From Blumeriella jaapii (Eukaryota; Ascomycota; Leotiomycetes; Helotiales; Drepanopezizaceae): DNA of 64,000 bases. The stretch spans positions 248,001-312,000 of the forward strand of contig VWND01000069.1 of the NCBI GenBank assembly GCA_009599575.1, written 5' to 3'. The position numbers and the translations under genes are program-made. Positions within the stretch are counted from its first letter, which is position 1; every line of letters begins with the position of its first letter. The notes beneath the pieces are model-generated. The model saw only the letters and a program-made list of their open reading frames with translations. It was not told the origin of the DNA and ran no database searches. Below, piece after piece: positions 32,863-46,400 of the stretch.

Positions 32863-35339
32863 CTAATCTCCCAGAGGCATGCTCTCCAACTCTTCATGCA
32901 GTTGCCTCCAATTATCAGCTTGCATCTCAGAGTACTTTACACGCTCTTGCGCCCAGTCCTGATTCCACCTGCTGACGTGGTGCTGGGACTGCTGGAAGAA
33001 AACCAGCTCGTCTCGTATGCATTCGGTGACGAACACCCCTCGTGCATGCTGGGCTACAATCGCTTCCTTGTCCTGTTTCACGTCAGAGCCGTGCTGTCAT
33101 TCTGCGGGTGAAGCTTACTCTGATGATAGCCTCGGTCACCTTCTCAATCTCGCCTGGCTTCACCAATCCTTCGGGCTTGGAGCGAATGGTGATCAGCTTG
33201 GTCTCGTTGTTCTGAATTCGGCGCTCGAGCGCCGGGATGTGATTCTTGTCGTACCGATCCCGACGATCAAACATTTCTCGCATGCTGACCAAGGCATCGC
33301 GCTGTCGCTTGAGATCTTCCAGCACTCCTTGGTCCCAGGCGCGGGCCTCATCCTCCAACAAGGTTTGACTGTTCGACAAGTGCTTGGCTGTAGCGTTGAG
33401 GCCCTCGTTCAACAGTGGCACGTCGTTGTTGTCTGTCGCGTAGGTATCCTCGGTAGAGTCGGTCAATGTTTGTAGTGATCGAGACAATCTTAGATGGTCC
33501 GCAGCTAAGCCTTCATTGCGCTTCGAAAGACGATCCATAAGGTTGCACAGATTTATGTATATTTCTGCTGACCGTCGCACACCGCTTCGTGTTCTCTCGA
33601 AAAGCTCATTCAACATGGGAGGGAGCGAGTCCTCCAATCCCGGAGGTAGTGGTCGTCCAGTGAACTCTTCTTGGACCGATATTGTGGCCTGTTTGCGCCA
33701 TACCGCAAGCTCCTGCTGGTGGTTAGCATGATCTTGGCGTGGGCAGCTAACCTGGGTGATATCGTACGGTTGGGACGGTTAAGAACATGATAACCAGCTG
33801 CTCCTGGGATAGCACAGGGTGTCTAACAAGAGCGTTGACAAATCGAGATAGACCCCGTTTTCTTTTCTCAATGAATGTACTGTCCGCAGCAAGGTGGGTA
33901 CCATTCACTATGACCTGTTAGCACTGGATTTCAGGACCGTCATGGCTCAAGAAGTCACTGTCTCAGGTCATCGAGGGTGGTCCACTGGAGTGCGTGGCTC
34001 ACGCGCGCAAGCATGTCCCGTATGAAGCAAAGATCGTGCGAAGGTCAAACACCGAGAAATGGTCACGTACCTCCAACCCTCTTCGGCGGTAGCAACGGCA
34101 ACTGCCGGAAGGGAAACCTCTTTTGCAGGCAGTCTAGAAGCCAAACAAAGTCGCTGTATCTCCTCACGACTTTGCTGGCCCGGCGAACACTCGCAACCTG
34201 ATAGTTGTGGTGTTGGAACATGAACACTCCCTCCTTCTCTGGTAACAAGGTAACCACAACATTCTCCTCCACGCTCGCGCCCGGTACGCGGCCACCACCA
34301 AATGACCGTGCTGGAGGATCTCGAGAAGCTTCAGCCTCGCCACGGGAAGATTCAAATCCGTCCCCGCCACGTGTAGAGTCGTTCGAGGCTCTATATGAAG
34401 CACCAGAGTTGTTGCCATCGTAGGCGCCCCAAACACCCACAGGAGCAGAGGACGCGTCGTCGGCTGGCTGGCCGGGGGTGTCGTTGGATACTCCTGCTGA
34501 CGCAGTGGTGAAGTTGCTTGTCGTTCTGACTGGCTCATGTCCTCCATTGTTCGCGGCCCTCGATGTGCCATTACGGGGTGGAGTTGCTGCATGGTCGTGA
34601 CCTCTGTGCAGAGCCGGACTTCCCCAGGGATCTGCCTCTGGGAAATCGATGGATTCTTTCCGCAGGATGCGCGGTTTCGGGGGCGACATCGAGGCTGGAG
34701 GAGGCGTCACAGGCCTTTGGGGGGGCTTTGCAGCAAGACCTTCGACCCCAGGAACCGGGGTGGAGAAACTTGGAATACGCGGTTCTGGTAAGTCTGCCGG
34801 GTAGATCAATCAGCACGTATACACGGTCAACGCGAGGTAAGAAAGCACTGACTCCTTCGCCTTTCATCAACACTGTCTAGTGTGATGTCTTCGTGCTCTT
34901 GTGCCAACCCAACCAGCGCAAGGAGAACATTGAACTCGTCCCGGCTGATATCCGCGAGCTGCTCTCCCGACGTAATGATGCTCACGATGCGGCTCTGTTC
35001 ATCGGCGCCAATCTTGCTGCTACTCAGCACTTTGGTGACCCCGGCCACCGTGAGCTTCCCTTCGAAGCCGTCTCCGGCTCTGACCAGATTGTCGAACGTA
35101 TCGATGTAGCTATCGGGAACGTCCCCGGCCGGAAGCAGGTTCTTGACCAGCTCTCCCTTTGCAGCTTTTTTCGGCGTTGGCAATCCCCACGGCGATGCAC
35201 CGGGCGCATTGTCGTCATCTGCGAATAGGGAAGACTTCGATCCTGGAGCTGGACTGGGCTCGTCGTCGAAGAGGGAAGATCTGGACTTGGGGGCTCGCGC
35301 CGGGCTGGGAGCGTCTGGCGAGGTTCCGAAGAGTGACAT
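32863..35339 (-). CDS. MVP1: Sorting nexin MVP1 (PX-BAR)
   Basis: Exons 35339-34853, 34793-34071, 33907-33768, 33712-33119 and 33072-32863 give 717 residues. It opens MSLFGTSPDAPSPARAP, then an EH-like segment (AGDVPDSYIDTFDNLVRAGD). A long disordered stretch leads to the PX domain (about 338-450) with the phosphoinositide motif RRYSDF at about 373-378 and FRQLPLLPPKR. After VNGTHLAADSTFIEKRKRGL and HPVLSQEQLVIMFLTVP comes the BAR-type coiled region (LSKRNEGLAADHLRLSRSLQ, QRDALVSMREMFDRRDRYDK) ending in an Asp. Mvp1 forms endosomal recycling and vacuolar-sorting carriers. The first donor is a weaker GTCAGT, accepted because it gives DERRRNLPEPRIP. Confidence 0.93.
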
Positions 35340-36657
35340 TCTGCCGTTGAAGCATAGAAAGCTGTCTGTAGAGATTCCCCGGTAAGATACAGGTAGTGCG
35401 ACTGTTGCAAAGGATGTGATCGAGTCCACGGTCCTGCACGATGATGGAGGAGCTTCCAGGGCGAAGCTCTGGCCTAGCGTCGAGATCCCTGCGAGTTGAT
35501 CTTGCAAGCTCTTGAGGCTGAAGTTAAAATGGCACTCACGACACCAGTTGTACTGTAAGCTTTACAATCTTATCAGCAGAGAGAATTGGTTTCTGACGCT
35601 CCAAGGTTTTCTTGGGCAGGGTGTCATCTTTACTACCAAGCTCGCTTTACCTCTGAAGCACATCTCAGTCGATCGCTAGTGCGGTGATGTTCTACAATAT
35701 CTCAAACCTTGTGCACCCAAACGACTGTCATTGCCATCTCATATGCATCGAGAAGGTTTCCAACTTCAGCATCGAGAAGGTTACCAATTTCAGTATCGAC
35801 TATGGAGAGTCTGCCCTCATGCCTGTCCTGTTCGAAGCCGGGCAGCCAGGTTGCTGTTGCTGGTCTTGTATTTCCTCTGCATTACGTCCCCATCAGCTGG
35901 TCTCGCAGTAGGCATTCCGAGGGTCATCAGGATTTTATCTTTCATCGAACCCGAACCGATGTGTACATGATGATTACACTGCGTAATAGAAAGACTCAAG
36001 TCAGTAATCGCAGTACGTGGTGACGGCTCCGTACATCCTCTGCAGAGGTGAAATGGGTAGAGGCCCGAATGGCGTTTGACGAGAATATGCAATGACAGAG
36101 CCTGAGAAGATCACATAGTCGAATGTACAAGAAGTCTACTGTCAGGTCATTAGCATAGGAATATCTCGAGCAGACCAAGTCTCGAATTTGACAAGAAGAC
36201 AAGAAACGATGGACCTGATCGAATCAAGAAGCGAACTCAGCCACTTGGAAGTGTGAGAAGATTCGCATGGTTTGTCGAGATGAAAGCTGCTAGCTATCTC
36301 CGATTTCCATGTTATCGCGGTAACTCATCATTTCATAAAGAAAGCTTGCGAACTTGTATTTGGGAGAGTTGTCGTTGCACACGAGAAGATGCTTTCGGAA
36401 AAGGGTTTCCCCGCGCCGGCCAACAGCTCGCCTAAAAGTACTAGCGTGCCGCAACCCACAAACCGTGAAGGAAATTCCCACTCAACGCCGCCATCGCCAA
36501 CGACATCTCTCCGGAAGCAACAACTCGACAGCCATCGCAATCTGCGTCGTACGTACAGACCGACACCTTGACAGAATCCCCATTGATTCTCACCCCTCTT
36601 AATTATGAGTATCTGCTAAACGGCCCATCTTGCAGATCGCGAAAACAGTTGCCCAAC
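35340..36657 (+). promoter_or_regulatory. Intergenic and leader of RPS29, with a probable 5'UTR intron
   Basis: Between two divergent genes. A GTACGT donor at about 36549 and an acceptor ending TTGCAG at about 36635, with a TGCTAAAC branch-like site between, suggest an intron in the untranslated leader of RPS29, common in ribosomal protein genes. A 24-bp repeat of about 2.3 copies lies at 35744-35800. No other gene is supported. Confidence 0.5.
35744..35800. repeat. 24-bp tandem repeat, about 2.3 copies
   Basis: Units begin GCATCGAGAAGGTT and differ at a few positions. The array is short and noncoding as far as I can tell. Confidence 0.7.
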
Positions 36658-37030
36658 ATGTCCCACGAATCCGTCTGGAACTCGCGCCCCCGTACCTACG
36701 GAAAGGGAGCCCGCGCTTGGTACGTTGCCTGTCTCTCGTCTTCGGACATATCACGCTGGATGTGGATCTGGAGGGTGGTTAAAGGGAGAGATTGGATTTG
36801 GGGGGGGGATATTGCTTCATGCTAGAAGGCGACCGCTGACGAGCGCGTAGCCGTGTGTGCACCCACAAGGCTGGTTTGATCAGAAAGTACGGCCTCAACA
36901 TCTGCAGACAATGCTTCCGTGAGAAGGCGTACGACATCGGCTTTGTCAAGGTATGCGCCCTGGGCCTCCAGCAGGGGAATGGACTACTTCAGGAAGGACA
37001 TGAGATTAATAGCCTCGGCAGCACCGTTAA
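36658..37030 (+). CDS. RPS29: Cytosolic 40S ribosomal protein uS14 (S29)
   Basis: Exons 36658-36719, 36851-36950 and 37022-37030 give the complete 56-residue protein. [20 protein letters not shown] is followed by a zinc ribbon, Cys21-X2-Cys24 and Cys39-X2-Cys42, and ends DIGFVKHR. The last exon is just nine bases (His, Arg, stop) after a 71-nt intron; without it the frame would run on. uS14 sits in the head of the 40S subunit. The exact size and ending agree with the family, so the microexon is well supported. Confidence 0.95.
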
Positions 37031-37996
37031 AGCACCACTTTGGCAAGAAGCCTGTTGATCGATTTGCGCGAATGGGCAGCGGGCTTGGAATTGGGGCTTC
37101 ACTCGCGGGATGGAGTTTGGGAATGGACGACCAGACGTCTTGACGTGAGAGGTGGAGGGCACTTTTCCTGGACGGGTGGGATGACCTCGAACCTCAATGG
37201 GAGACCCGACGATGGGAATTGCTTTTCCGAGCGCAAACAAGTCACCTCTAGAATTGATCTCGGTTGCATTTTGCTGTCTGCTTGTCGTTTTTGATTCTCG
37301 GTCGACGTTCATTTGCCTTGCCATGCAGACATGTTCGGAGTGTCCTCCAGGATAACAAGGATCCGCATTGGTAGGGCGCGGGCACCGAAATGCGGCCCAT
37401 CGAGCCAGTGTTTAGATGGTATTGTACATGGGGAAGGGGTCCAAGGAAGTCCCAAGATCCTCCCTGGACCCGAGTTTGCGGCCTTGGACCAGAAGTGCCT
37501 CGGACCGGCAGTGATCTATCTGATCGTTCTCTTGCTTGCTATTTCTGACCGGGTCTCTGCTCACCGGTCTTCGTGAGAGGTGCTGATTTTAAAGATCACA
37601 AGCACAGTCATCTACGAGTCTGGAGAAGGGACGTGGAATGGCGAGTGCTCGCCCCATCAGCGTTTGAACATGGGTCTTGGACTCAGATGGCATGACGCAC
37701 TTCCCGTTGAGGAAAAAATGTACACAATGGCATGCAACACACAGGAGAGGAGTCTGATCACAAGCCGAAAACAAGACGAGACGAGAGAAGGACTCGAGAG
37801 TCGCGGAGCGGATCGGCAACAGTCTTCAGCGGTCGCTCGACGGAGAGTTGGAGGTGGAACTGCCAGCACTGCCAGCCTTTGAGTGATGTGACCTCAAACA
37901 TCATATATAGACGAGAGTCCCGAGGAAAGATTTTGATTCGAAAGCAGTCGTGAGTCTGTAGTAGGTCTACCAACTGTGCCTCGGCAGGCATTGGTT
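37031..37996. other. Convergent 3' regions of RPS29 and NAD kinase
   Basis: About 965 bp with no supported gene. Frames present lack domains. Confidence 0.5.
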
Positions 37997-39897
37997 TCAA
38001 TCCGACCACTCCTTGTAGCTCTTCTGCCGCTGTCTCGTGTTCCATCCCAACTTGCCACTAATGCTCTTGACCCAGTCCTCAGATCTCCGGCCCTGGGGCA
38101 TAACGTTGGCGAAAGGATACCGACTGGCACTGATGGTCACATAGTCGCCGGGTCTCAGCTCCACCCTCTCTCTGCCGTCGAAACTTGCCCAGCTGCTGGC
38201 TCGGGCATCGTAGGGGACACCGACTCGTAGGACGATGGTGTCGGGAAGAATGATGGGTCGGAAGGAGAGCGTGTGGGCGCAGATTGCCGTCACCAGGATG
38301 ACCGGGTTCTCCGGGTGGCAGAGAGAGCCTCCGGCTGCGAGATTGTAGGCCGTAGAGCCGGTGGGAGTGGCGACACAGACCCCATCGGCTTGTACCGAGG
38401 TGAAATGCTCATCGTCCCCAAAGATCTCGGTGGAAGACATCGCTTCCAAACGTCAGCGGGGGCTGTTCTGGATGTCGCGGACTGACTTACTTGGATTCGG
38501 TCCCCGGTCGACTACAATGTCGTTCAGGATGGCGTAGGTTCCATCCGGCCGGTGTGTTCTATCGTCTTCTTTCTCTTCTCCCACCAATTCTTCTACCAGA
38601 TCTCTCGTCATTTCCATGTCTCCATCTTCCTCCTCACCTTCCCTTCTTTCGCCGTTCTCAAGCCCGGTTCTCCGCCGCTTTTGGCTTCTCATGACCGTCC
38701 CTTCAAAACGCAGCCGTAAACTGATGGTCACGCCGTCCCGGAAAGCCTTCGTCAAGATTTCGGGGAAGTCGTCGTAATCGAATTTCGTCAGGAAGCCCAA
38801 GCTGCCTAAAGCAAAGCTCAGAACCGGTGGGACAACACGTTGGAAGAGCCAACTCGCGTAGAGAACGGTGCCGTCGCCGCCCAAGGTCACCACGAAATCG
38901 AAAGTGTGTGGTCTGGCCTTGCACAAATCATTGGTCCAGTATCGTAAGCGTTTCTCGACGTTGGCCTGGTCTTCCCGGTGTGATTCGTAATGCTCGCGCA
39001 TCTCCTCCACGATGGCTGGAGCGTCGAATTTTCGATTGTTTCGTAGGTTGTCCTCGACCCACACGGTATACCTGACCTCCCTCTCCGGGCTCAACAGCCA
39101 TTTGACCATGTCCCTGGTGTTTTCTATCAGGGATTCGTCATGCGCCTTGGTGAGCAAGAACACGGTTCGAACCTTGAGCTTCAGCCTGATGCTTCCGAGC
39201 CGCTTCGCGAGTTCTCTCACTCCCCATGCCATGTCAGACAACTGCCTCTTGGTAAGAAGCCGGCTGTGCGTCGCATTTGGGTCCTCGCCCGAACGGAGGT
39301 CCGCGTCGCCCTTCTCCAGGCGTTGCGCTTCCGCCTGTTGTGTCCAGGACAGCTGGTCCTCTTGCCTTGAGCCCGGTTCATCTGCTTGGTCGCCGCCTTT
39401 GCTCTCGACGAGGCTATCCTCGTCTGTTCTGATCTTGTCCGCGGCGCTGCCTATCCTCTTCGTCGCCAGGGTCTCTGCGATGCCGTCCAGCGCTCCTCTG
39501 TAAGAGCCGCCATGCTTTTTCTGGCTCTCGAGTAGACTGTGAACAAAGCACTCGGTGTTCGGCCGTCTTGGGGCAGCGTTCGCCGAATGCTGCGGGCCTA
39601 CCAAGGAGGATTTGCGACGATGATCTTTGCGCTGCTGGAAGACTACCTACGTGCAGCACAGTCAGTTCCCCATCCAGGCCAGCCGCCGCCTTGATGGAGG
39701 ACACATCCATACCTCTAGAGAGTGATTCTGCTCGTCTGAAGGGCTGGAGCCAAACTGTTGTTTTGAGGTTAGCACTCTCTCGAGCCCCCTCTACCCCGCC
39801 CACGTACATCTTCTTGGTGATGACCGGAGGGACCAGAGCCATCACCGTCATGGCGCTCTGGGAGATCGATCAGGGGAGGAAATGATTGTTGGGACAT
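37997..39897 (-). CDS. NAD(+) kinase (ATP-NAD kinase)
   Basis: Exons 39897-39808, 39754-39713, 39646-38491 and 38442-37997 give 577 residues. The enzyme phosphorylates NAD+ to NADP+. Diagnostic motifs are GGDGT (about 300-304, in FVVTLGGDGTVLYASWLF), LGSLGFLTKFDYDDF, NDIVVDRG, SVQADGVCVATPTGSTAYNL and the C-terminal FDGRERVELRPGDYV. The first 200 residues are low-complexity and charged. The last intron is 48 nt with a slightly unusual acceptor (GGAAG), chosen because it gives RGPNPTMSSTEIFGD. Two small 5' exons (90 and 42 nt) were placed by phase and are less certain. It resembles yeast Utr1/Yef1 and is probably cytosolic, as no clear targeting peptide is seen. Confidence 0.92.
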
Positions 39898-40499
39898 GGC
39901 GGGTGACGATTCTCACTTTCCCGGTGTTGCCATTCACGTCGAGACCATTGGTCTGTGGCTGGCTGCTGCTGCTGCGATGTTGTGTTGCCAGCGCTAGGCT
40001 TTGGGGACGTCGGATATCCAGTCCATCACATATACCCCGTCGCAATTCACAATTCCTCTGCAGAGGCTATGCGACCTGACCGTGGGTGTGGAGAGCTCCC
40101 ATTCTACCATGGAGAGGATCTTGTATTGTGCCTCATTTCGAGGATGGCTGGTGTTCATCGTGGTCGACGTCGTCGTCGTCGTCGTCATCGCCGCCGTGGT
40201 GACTCCAGCCTCTTTTTCCCACTTCACGTGTTATCGATAAGCCGGCCTCTTTCGTTGCCTCGTCCCTCCATCACACTTCACACTCTCACCGTGCCATCTT
40301 ATTTTCCCAGTTGAAGATCGCACCCACCGCGATCTGTTGGTGCCACTCTTATGGATTGTTTCTCGAGAGAAACGTGTTACGTGTTTCATCCCATGTGGAA
40401 CATGTTTGGTCTGGGCTGTTACAGTTGGGGGTTTTTTTGGTGGCAGCATTTCCCCATGAGGAATCGGGAAGCTTTGGACAGCCATCGCAAGAAAGGCTT
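39898..40499. other. Promoter side of NAD kinase, with GTC microsatellite
   Basis: Contains a CGTCGTCGTC run at about 40166-40190. No gene is supported. Confidence 0.45.
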
Positions 40500-43400
40500 T
40501 ACATTTACGGTACGTGTTACAGTACAGTACATGATCTGAAGCTTTACACCGTGCGCGCATACTTACAGTCCGTATAGCACAGTACATACAGTATGTATGT
40601 ATGTACAGTCGGAGCTGCTCTGCATGGGTGGTGAGATCCATCGATGTCCCCCAACCAACCTTCCAGCACCTCGGACGTGTGTGAAAAGAGGCATTCTGCG
40701 GTACAGAACGTGCGATCCACACAATACCGTACCGACGTCGCAACCGAAGTGACCGTGGCAGGCCGAAGAAGCTCGGCGATGAGGAGTACAGGACGTCCAA
40801 GCAACGAAGGCTCTGGGACCAGGTCCAGGCAGAGACCAGGTCCATGGCGGGTGTTCACTTGACCTCCTTGGGTGGGCTGGTCTCCCTCTTGCTGGCATCT
40901 GCCTGTTTCTGCTACGACACGCCACGACACGACGAATGGAGGGGTGGATGGGTGGATGGGTGGATGAATACGTACGTACGAAAATGATGGATGAAGAGAT
41001 GAATGCATGAATGCATGATCAACACCCGATGGATGGATCGCACGGCAAGGAATCCTGCTCGTAGCCGTAGCCGCCACCGTCGCAGAAGAAGCGCTGTACT
41101 CAAGGTTTCGAGCTCCACCCCAGACGAGCACAACACCAACCACCAAAAGCTACAACACCCACTTCTTGCCAATCGTGGTACACACAGTACAGGACTGGAC
41201 TGTATCCTGACCTGTGCTGTGCTGTGCTGTCCTCTGCTCTGCACCACCCGGACGCGGAAGGTTCGATATTCCCGTCTCAATCTTGATGAGTTTGGCTTTG
41301 GTCGAGCCATTACTCGATGACTTGACGAACTTTTTTTTCCTGACATGGTACTGTACATGCATACATACATACTTACTTACTTACATAGTACTTACATGCT
41401 TACATACTTACATACTTACATACATACCGTATGTGTACAACCAGAAGCATGTATACGGAGTTCTCCGAAAGCATGAACTGCTCTACACTGTTGACTTTCA
41501 AGCTTACAAGCAAGGGATGTACTGTACTGTACGGTACGGTACGGTACGTATATCGGTCTTCCGACCGAGATTCCAAACCGGTCTAGAGAGAGCAAGGCAC
41601 TGTACGTATGTACTCGCTGTACTGTACGATCGGGCTCCACCGTGTGGCATGGAGCCAGAGCCTTTTGAGTTTCGGGCCCAAGAGCAAAAGAGATCCTACG
41701 CTCCGGATCGTGGCATCATGGCGGTTGCTGTACCGTCCGTCTCGCGCCCACGACCACACCGTGGCGTGTTTTCATCTGCATGGCTGAACGTCGGAGCCGG
41801 TGGTGGTGGTGGATGCTGGCCTCCCTCACGACTAAGGCTTTCTTTCGGTCCACCTGGGTGCTTGGAATCTCCGAGAGCAGGTGTGACAAGATGTGTCGCG
41901 TATTTCTGATACAGTCCAGAACTGTACAGAACTGTACTGTACTGGACTGGACTGGACTGGACTGGACTATGCTATGTACGTCCTTCCGCTCTTGGGCATG
42001 ATGTCTACTAAATGTAAGCAGCAGGCTTTTCTGTACAACCTGGTGGCCAGCCTCGATGTTGGCTGCAGCTCGCCAGATCGTGTTGACGGTAAGGACTGAC
42101 GGTATGTACACTACAGTACAGTACATACCATAGTACTCTCCTGCACCCATGAGCGGCTTTGTCTTTCCCAGCAGTAGAAAAGGCTTCCTCTGGTCCCACC
42201 GCACCGCTGTCGCGCATGCATGATTATGCTTTCCATGTGGAGGAGCCTGGAGATGTGAATGACACAGGTGCTTCCATGACACAAGCTTCCTTCCATTCGA
42301 CCGATGCAGGTGCCGTCGACCGAGCCGATCCAAGCAACGCCATCTTGGGGTCTTCGGGAACACATTCTTCGACTTGCCATGTTGCCTGCAAATCTGGAGA
42401 TCTCGGCAACCTGGTGTGTACAGTACCGTGGAAGCTCTCTCGTGGTGGGACTTCTGAAGTGCTGCGGACTGCACGGTACCGTCCAAGACGAGGTCTTCTC
42501 GAACTTGCCGCACGGTACAGTGAGCCCGGCAGAGTGTATCAATTGGCCTCGGCTCCATTCGACTGGCATGCCTCTCACATCACCGCAACCACTACTTAGG
42601 CGTGAACAAGCAGCGAGACGGTGACATCCCGCCATAGCCGCATTCGCACTACCGTACAGCACATGTGCAGTACTTACGGTATGTGCAGTAGAGTACGAGT
42701 GTAAACCATCCCAAGCGGGGTGGTACAGTACTGTGCAGTGTTGACAACCACATGTTCCACAAGCGCCGTGCCGTGGCCGGCCCAACATGCCCATCCGCCA
42801 TGTTTCCTGGCCAGTGGCCCGTCGCCCGTTGCCACCTTTCCCACGTTGAGAATGACCAGTATACAGCAGCGGGGCGGATGAAGAGACGTTACGTTACGCA
42901 AAGAGAGAAATCTATCTCCGCGCGTGGCACATGGGCCTCCGCACATGGGTGTGCAACCCTGAAAAGCAAGCCAGAAGATTTTGCATCTGCACGCGTGAAG
43001 TATAGGAAAAGCAAGCGTCTGGTTTGATGCCTCGCTTCAAGGTTTCATGTCTTCTCGACGGCGCTGACTGGCCAGATGAGATGGGGTGTGCCGCCCTGTT
43101 GCACATCATCTCCGAGTCGATAGGGATCCATATACTTCGATTGCCTAACCCTCCTGTCTGTGGGTCACGCTCGTCCGGGAAACATGTACAGTCAAGACTC
43201 CGTGGAACAGGCCTGCAAAAAAAAAGGGGGGGGGGGGCGTACGTTGTCAGACTCGAGGCAAACGTTGCTCTACTTTGCTCTGCTCTGCTCTGCTTCGCTT
43301 TGCTCTGCTTTGCTTTGCAGTGCTGTGCAGTGCTGTGCTTTGCTGTGCCTCGTGTCCCTGCAGAACGAGATAGCCCTCGTTTGGCCGCCTGCAGATTCGA

Positions 43401-46400
43401 TTCTTGTTCTTTGGATCATTCCCCGAGGATGGCCTCGCCTGAATGACATCGAGATTCCGGCAAAAGGGTCGAGTCTGTGCTTCTTCCCGCCTCACACATC
43501 TTGGCCTCGCTTAGACAACACAACACAACACAACAAGACACGGAGCCGAGAGGGGCGCGCGATGAGTTGAGTTGTGGTCAGGATGGGTCCGTCCACATGC
43601 CTACGCTTCATGCGAACCAACACGCCTGCGGAGCTCCCCATACATCCATGATCGGAGTGGAAGCCGAGGTGTTGCAGAGTAGCACACACTTCTTCTCCTC
43701 GTTTTCCATTCCTCGGGGTGCAGGGGGCACTTTACACGAAGGATGTCCTGTACCGTAGGTACATACAGCATTGTACTGCACAGTGCTGTATATAGGTATT
43801 ATACACCATGGCTTTTGATTTGGCCTATTCTCATCCGACACACGATACCTTGGATGACGAGCATCTGAAACACGGTTCTTTTGATACTGTATGATAGATA
43901 CAGTGCTGATGCATCTTAATTATGCCTATCCCTTGACTTTCTTTCATGTCCCGGACTACATTACTAGCTCACACTTGCCTGACGACCGCTTCCTTTCTCA
44001 CACGCTATCTCAACGCCTTATCTTTTTTTCCCGGTACTATCAAATTTATCTTATCTTATTGAAATTATCTCCAACATGCACTTCTCGATAATTTTCTCCG
44101 TGATAACGATCGCTTTTATCTCATCGAATGTTATCGGCACGCCGACTTCTGATACGGAACCGACACCAGGATGCGAGTTTGTGCATCGAAACGGCACATG
44201 CAATGCCAAATTCATATATAAGCTTTGCTTTTTATACGATTTACATTGTCCAAAACCGGATTGGGTTCCAGTCGAAGACACTCCATCTCAGAATCTCAAT
44301 ATTGATGCGTGTGAAAATAAAGCGGTGGGAGAGAGTTGTGCGCAAACGACATCGTGCTGCCCACCCGACAATAAAATCAGGGAAACGAGTTAAACGGGTT
44401 AAAGAAGAGAACGAGCCCGTATTTGGCTTGCGACGACGTAAAGCTGTTTCGAAGGGTAGGAACGTGGAAGGAAAGGGATACTGTAAGAGTCGTCGAGGAG
44501 GCTCTGCGCATGAAGAAAGGGCTGGTGATATGTTGCTTTTCCGCATTGCGCACATACATCTCTATATACTATACATTACACATACTGTACTGTACCGTAC
44601 AGCACCTACAGTAAGTGCGTAGCCAGTCCGCTGTATACATAACACACGCGTAAACGAAGCGCGTACGAATACGCAGTAGAACTCTTGTGGTACTCTACTC
44701 TACCCTACTCTACTATACAGTACCATGTATGCTCTCCTGCAAGACCAGCCCCCGGTGGCCGCGCACCTGTGAGTTTGGACCCGCTCGACTAACCTAGATC
44801 TCGCACGCTGCTGGATGGAGCATTGGGCGATGCTCGACTCGCTTCTGGCCCCGGCCAGCGCTGTGGAGCCAGCCAGGGGCTTTCTCTCTGTTCTTGGCTC
44901 GTCTGCGGAGTCATGTCATACTGTAGGTGCGTGCAACTAACTCTGCTCTCGGGATCGTCACCGAGAGAGAGAGAGAGAGGGAGAGAGAGAGAGAGATGCA
45001 TGACCCTCTCCGCCAGAGGCTCCGCAGGTCGTCCGTCCACGCGTGCGTTCGTGTGGGAGTGGGAGCCGAAGGAAGCGCTCCTCTCGCACGATCGGGGAGG
45101 GAGCACGCAGCAAGCAGTGTTCGTTCGCGCGCGAGCTCCGTACGGTCGCGTGCGCATCGTGTGCGGCTGGCCATGGGGAAGGGCACTGGAATGTGGCGCC
45201 CGGGTTGGTGCGTCATTCGAGACTGGATGGACTGGACATCTTCCGCCGTTCGTCGAAGGATGGGACCGCTCGCTCGCTCGCTCGCTCGCTAAGCCAGAGG
45301 GGGTAGTACCGCAAGGAGTGCACAGAGTCAACAAACACTTGGCGGCGGATTCGCGCCAGGCCTGTCTGCCTGCCTGCCTGCCTGCCTCTCAGATCCCGAC
45401 CGGACCCCAGCGCGAATGGGTTTCCAAGAGGGCGGCGAACCTGTGGAGTGCAAGGTTTGACGTGGCTTCTGTCACCCCTTGGCACGGCGATTCTCAGGAT
45501 GGGAGATCTTGAAATCACGAGACGGCTAGGTCGGGCGCCAGTCGAGGGGGGGGGGCTACTGGAGTAGCTGTGTGTGTACTGTATGTGTACATACATACAA
45601 TGCAATACTACCCCCGTGCTGGCTACGATTTTACTACTGTCTGCTACGCTTGACTACTGCTTGCTACTGTACTACTGTGCTGTACTGTATGTACAGTACC
45701 ATAGTTCTATGCTACTTGATATACTACTATACTACTGTACCGTACTGGACCGTACTACTGTACTGCTCTCCATACAGTAAGTACTACTGATATGTACATA
45801 CACACTGTGCTACTTACTGTACTTACTGTGTACTGTATGTACATCCCAAACTACTGTCCTGTCCTGTACATACCGTGCAGGACTGCATCCTCGATTCTCG
45901 GGGACCAGCAAACCGGTCCACCAAGTGGTCGCCAGCCAGACACGCTCCTAGTCCATGGGGCGCCCATCCCAATGCTCGGCTTCCCACTCACTCCCTTCGG
46001 CCTGAGATCATCGCATCTCAAACGCGCGCCCTCGGCAAGGCGACACGCACCCTCTCATCTGCGACATCTGACTCGGGCGCGGTGGGTGAGCAAAGCAAAG
46101 CAAAGCAAAGCAAAGCAACGAGCGGCAGCGGTGTCATGGCCCCAGGCCCCCCCCCCATGGCGCCTGACGATCGATAGGTACTGTACTGTGTACATGCCGT
46201 ACTGCACACAGTACACACAGTATGTGTACACATACAGACCGTCCAAGCCGTCGCACTCCCTGGGTGCAGAACGCCAGGGATGTTTTGCAGCGAGCCGATG
46301 TTGGGCTGGGCGTGCGGTGCGCTCCCTTCAAACTTCACACCCAGGATTGGCATTGAAGGGCAGTCCACACCGGGACCCGCCCCCTCGGCTTCGCCAAACA

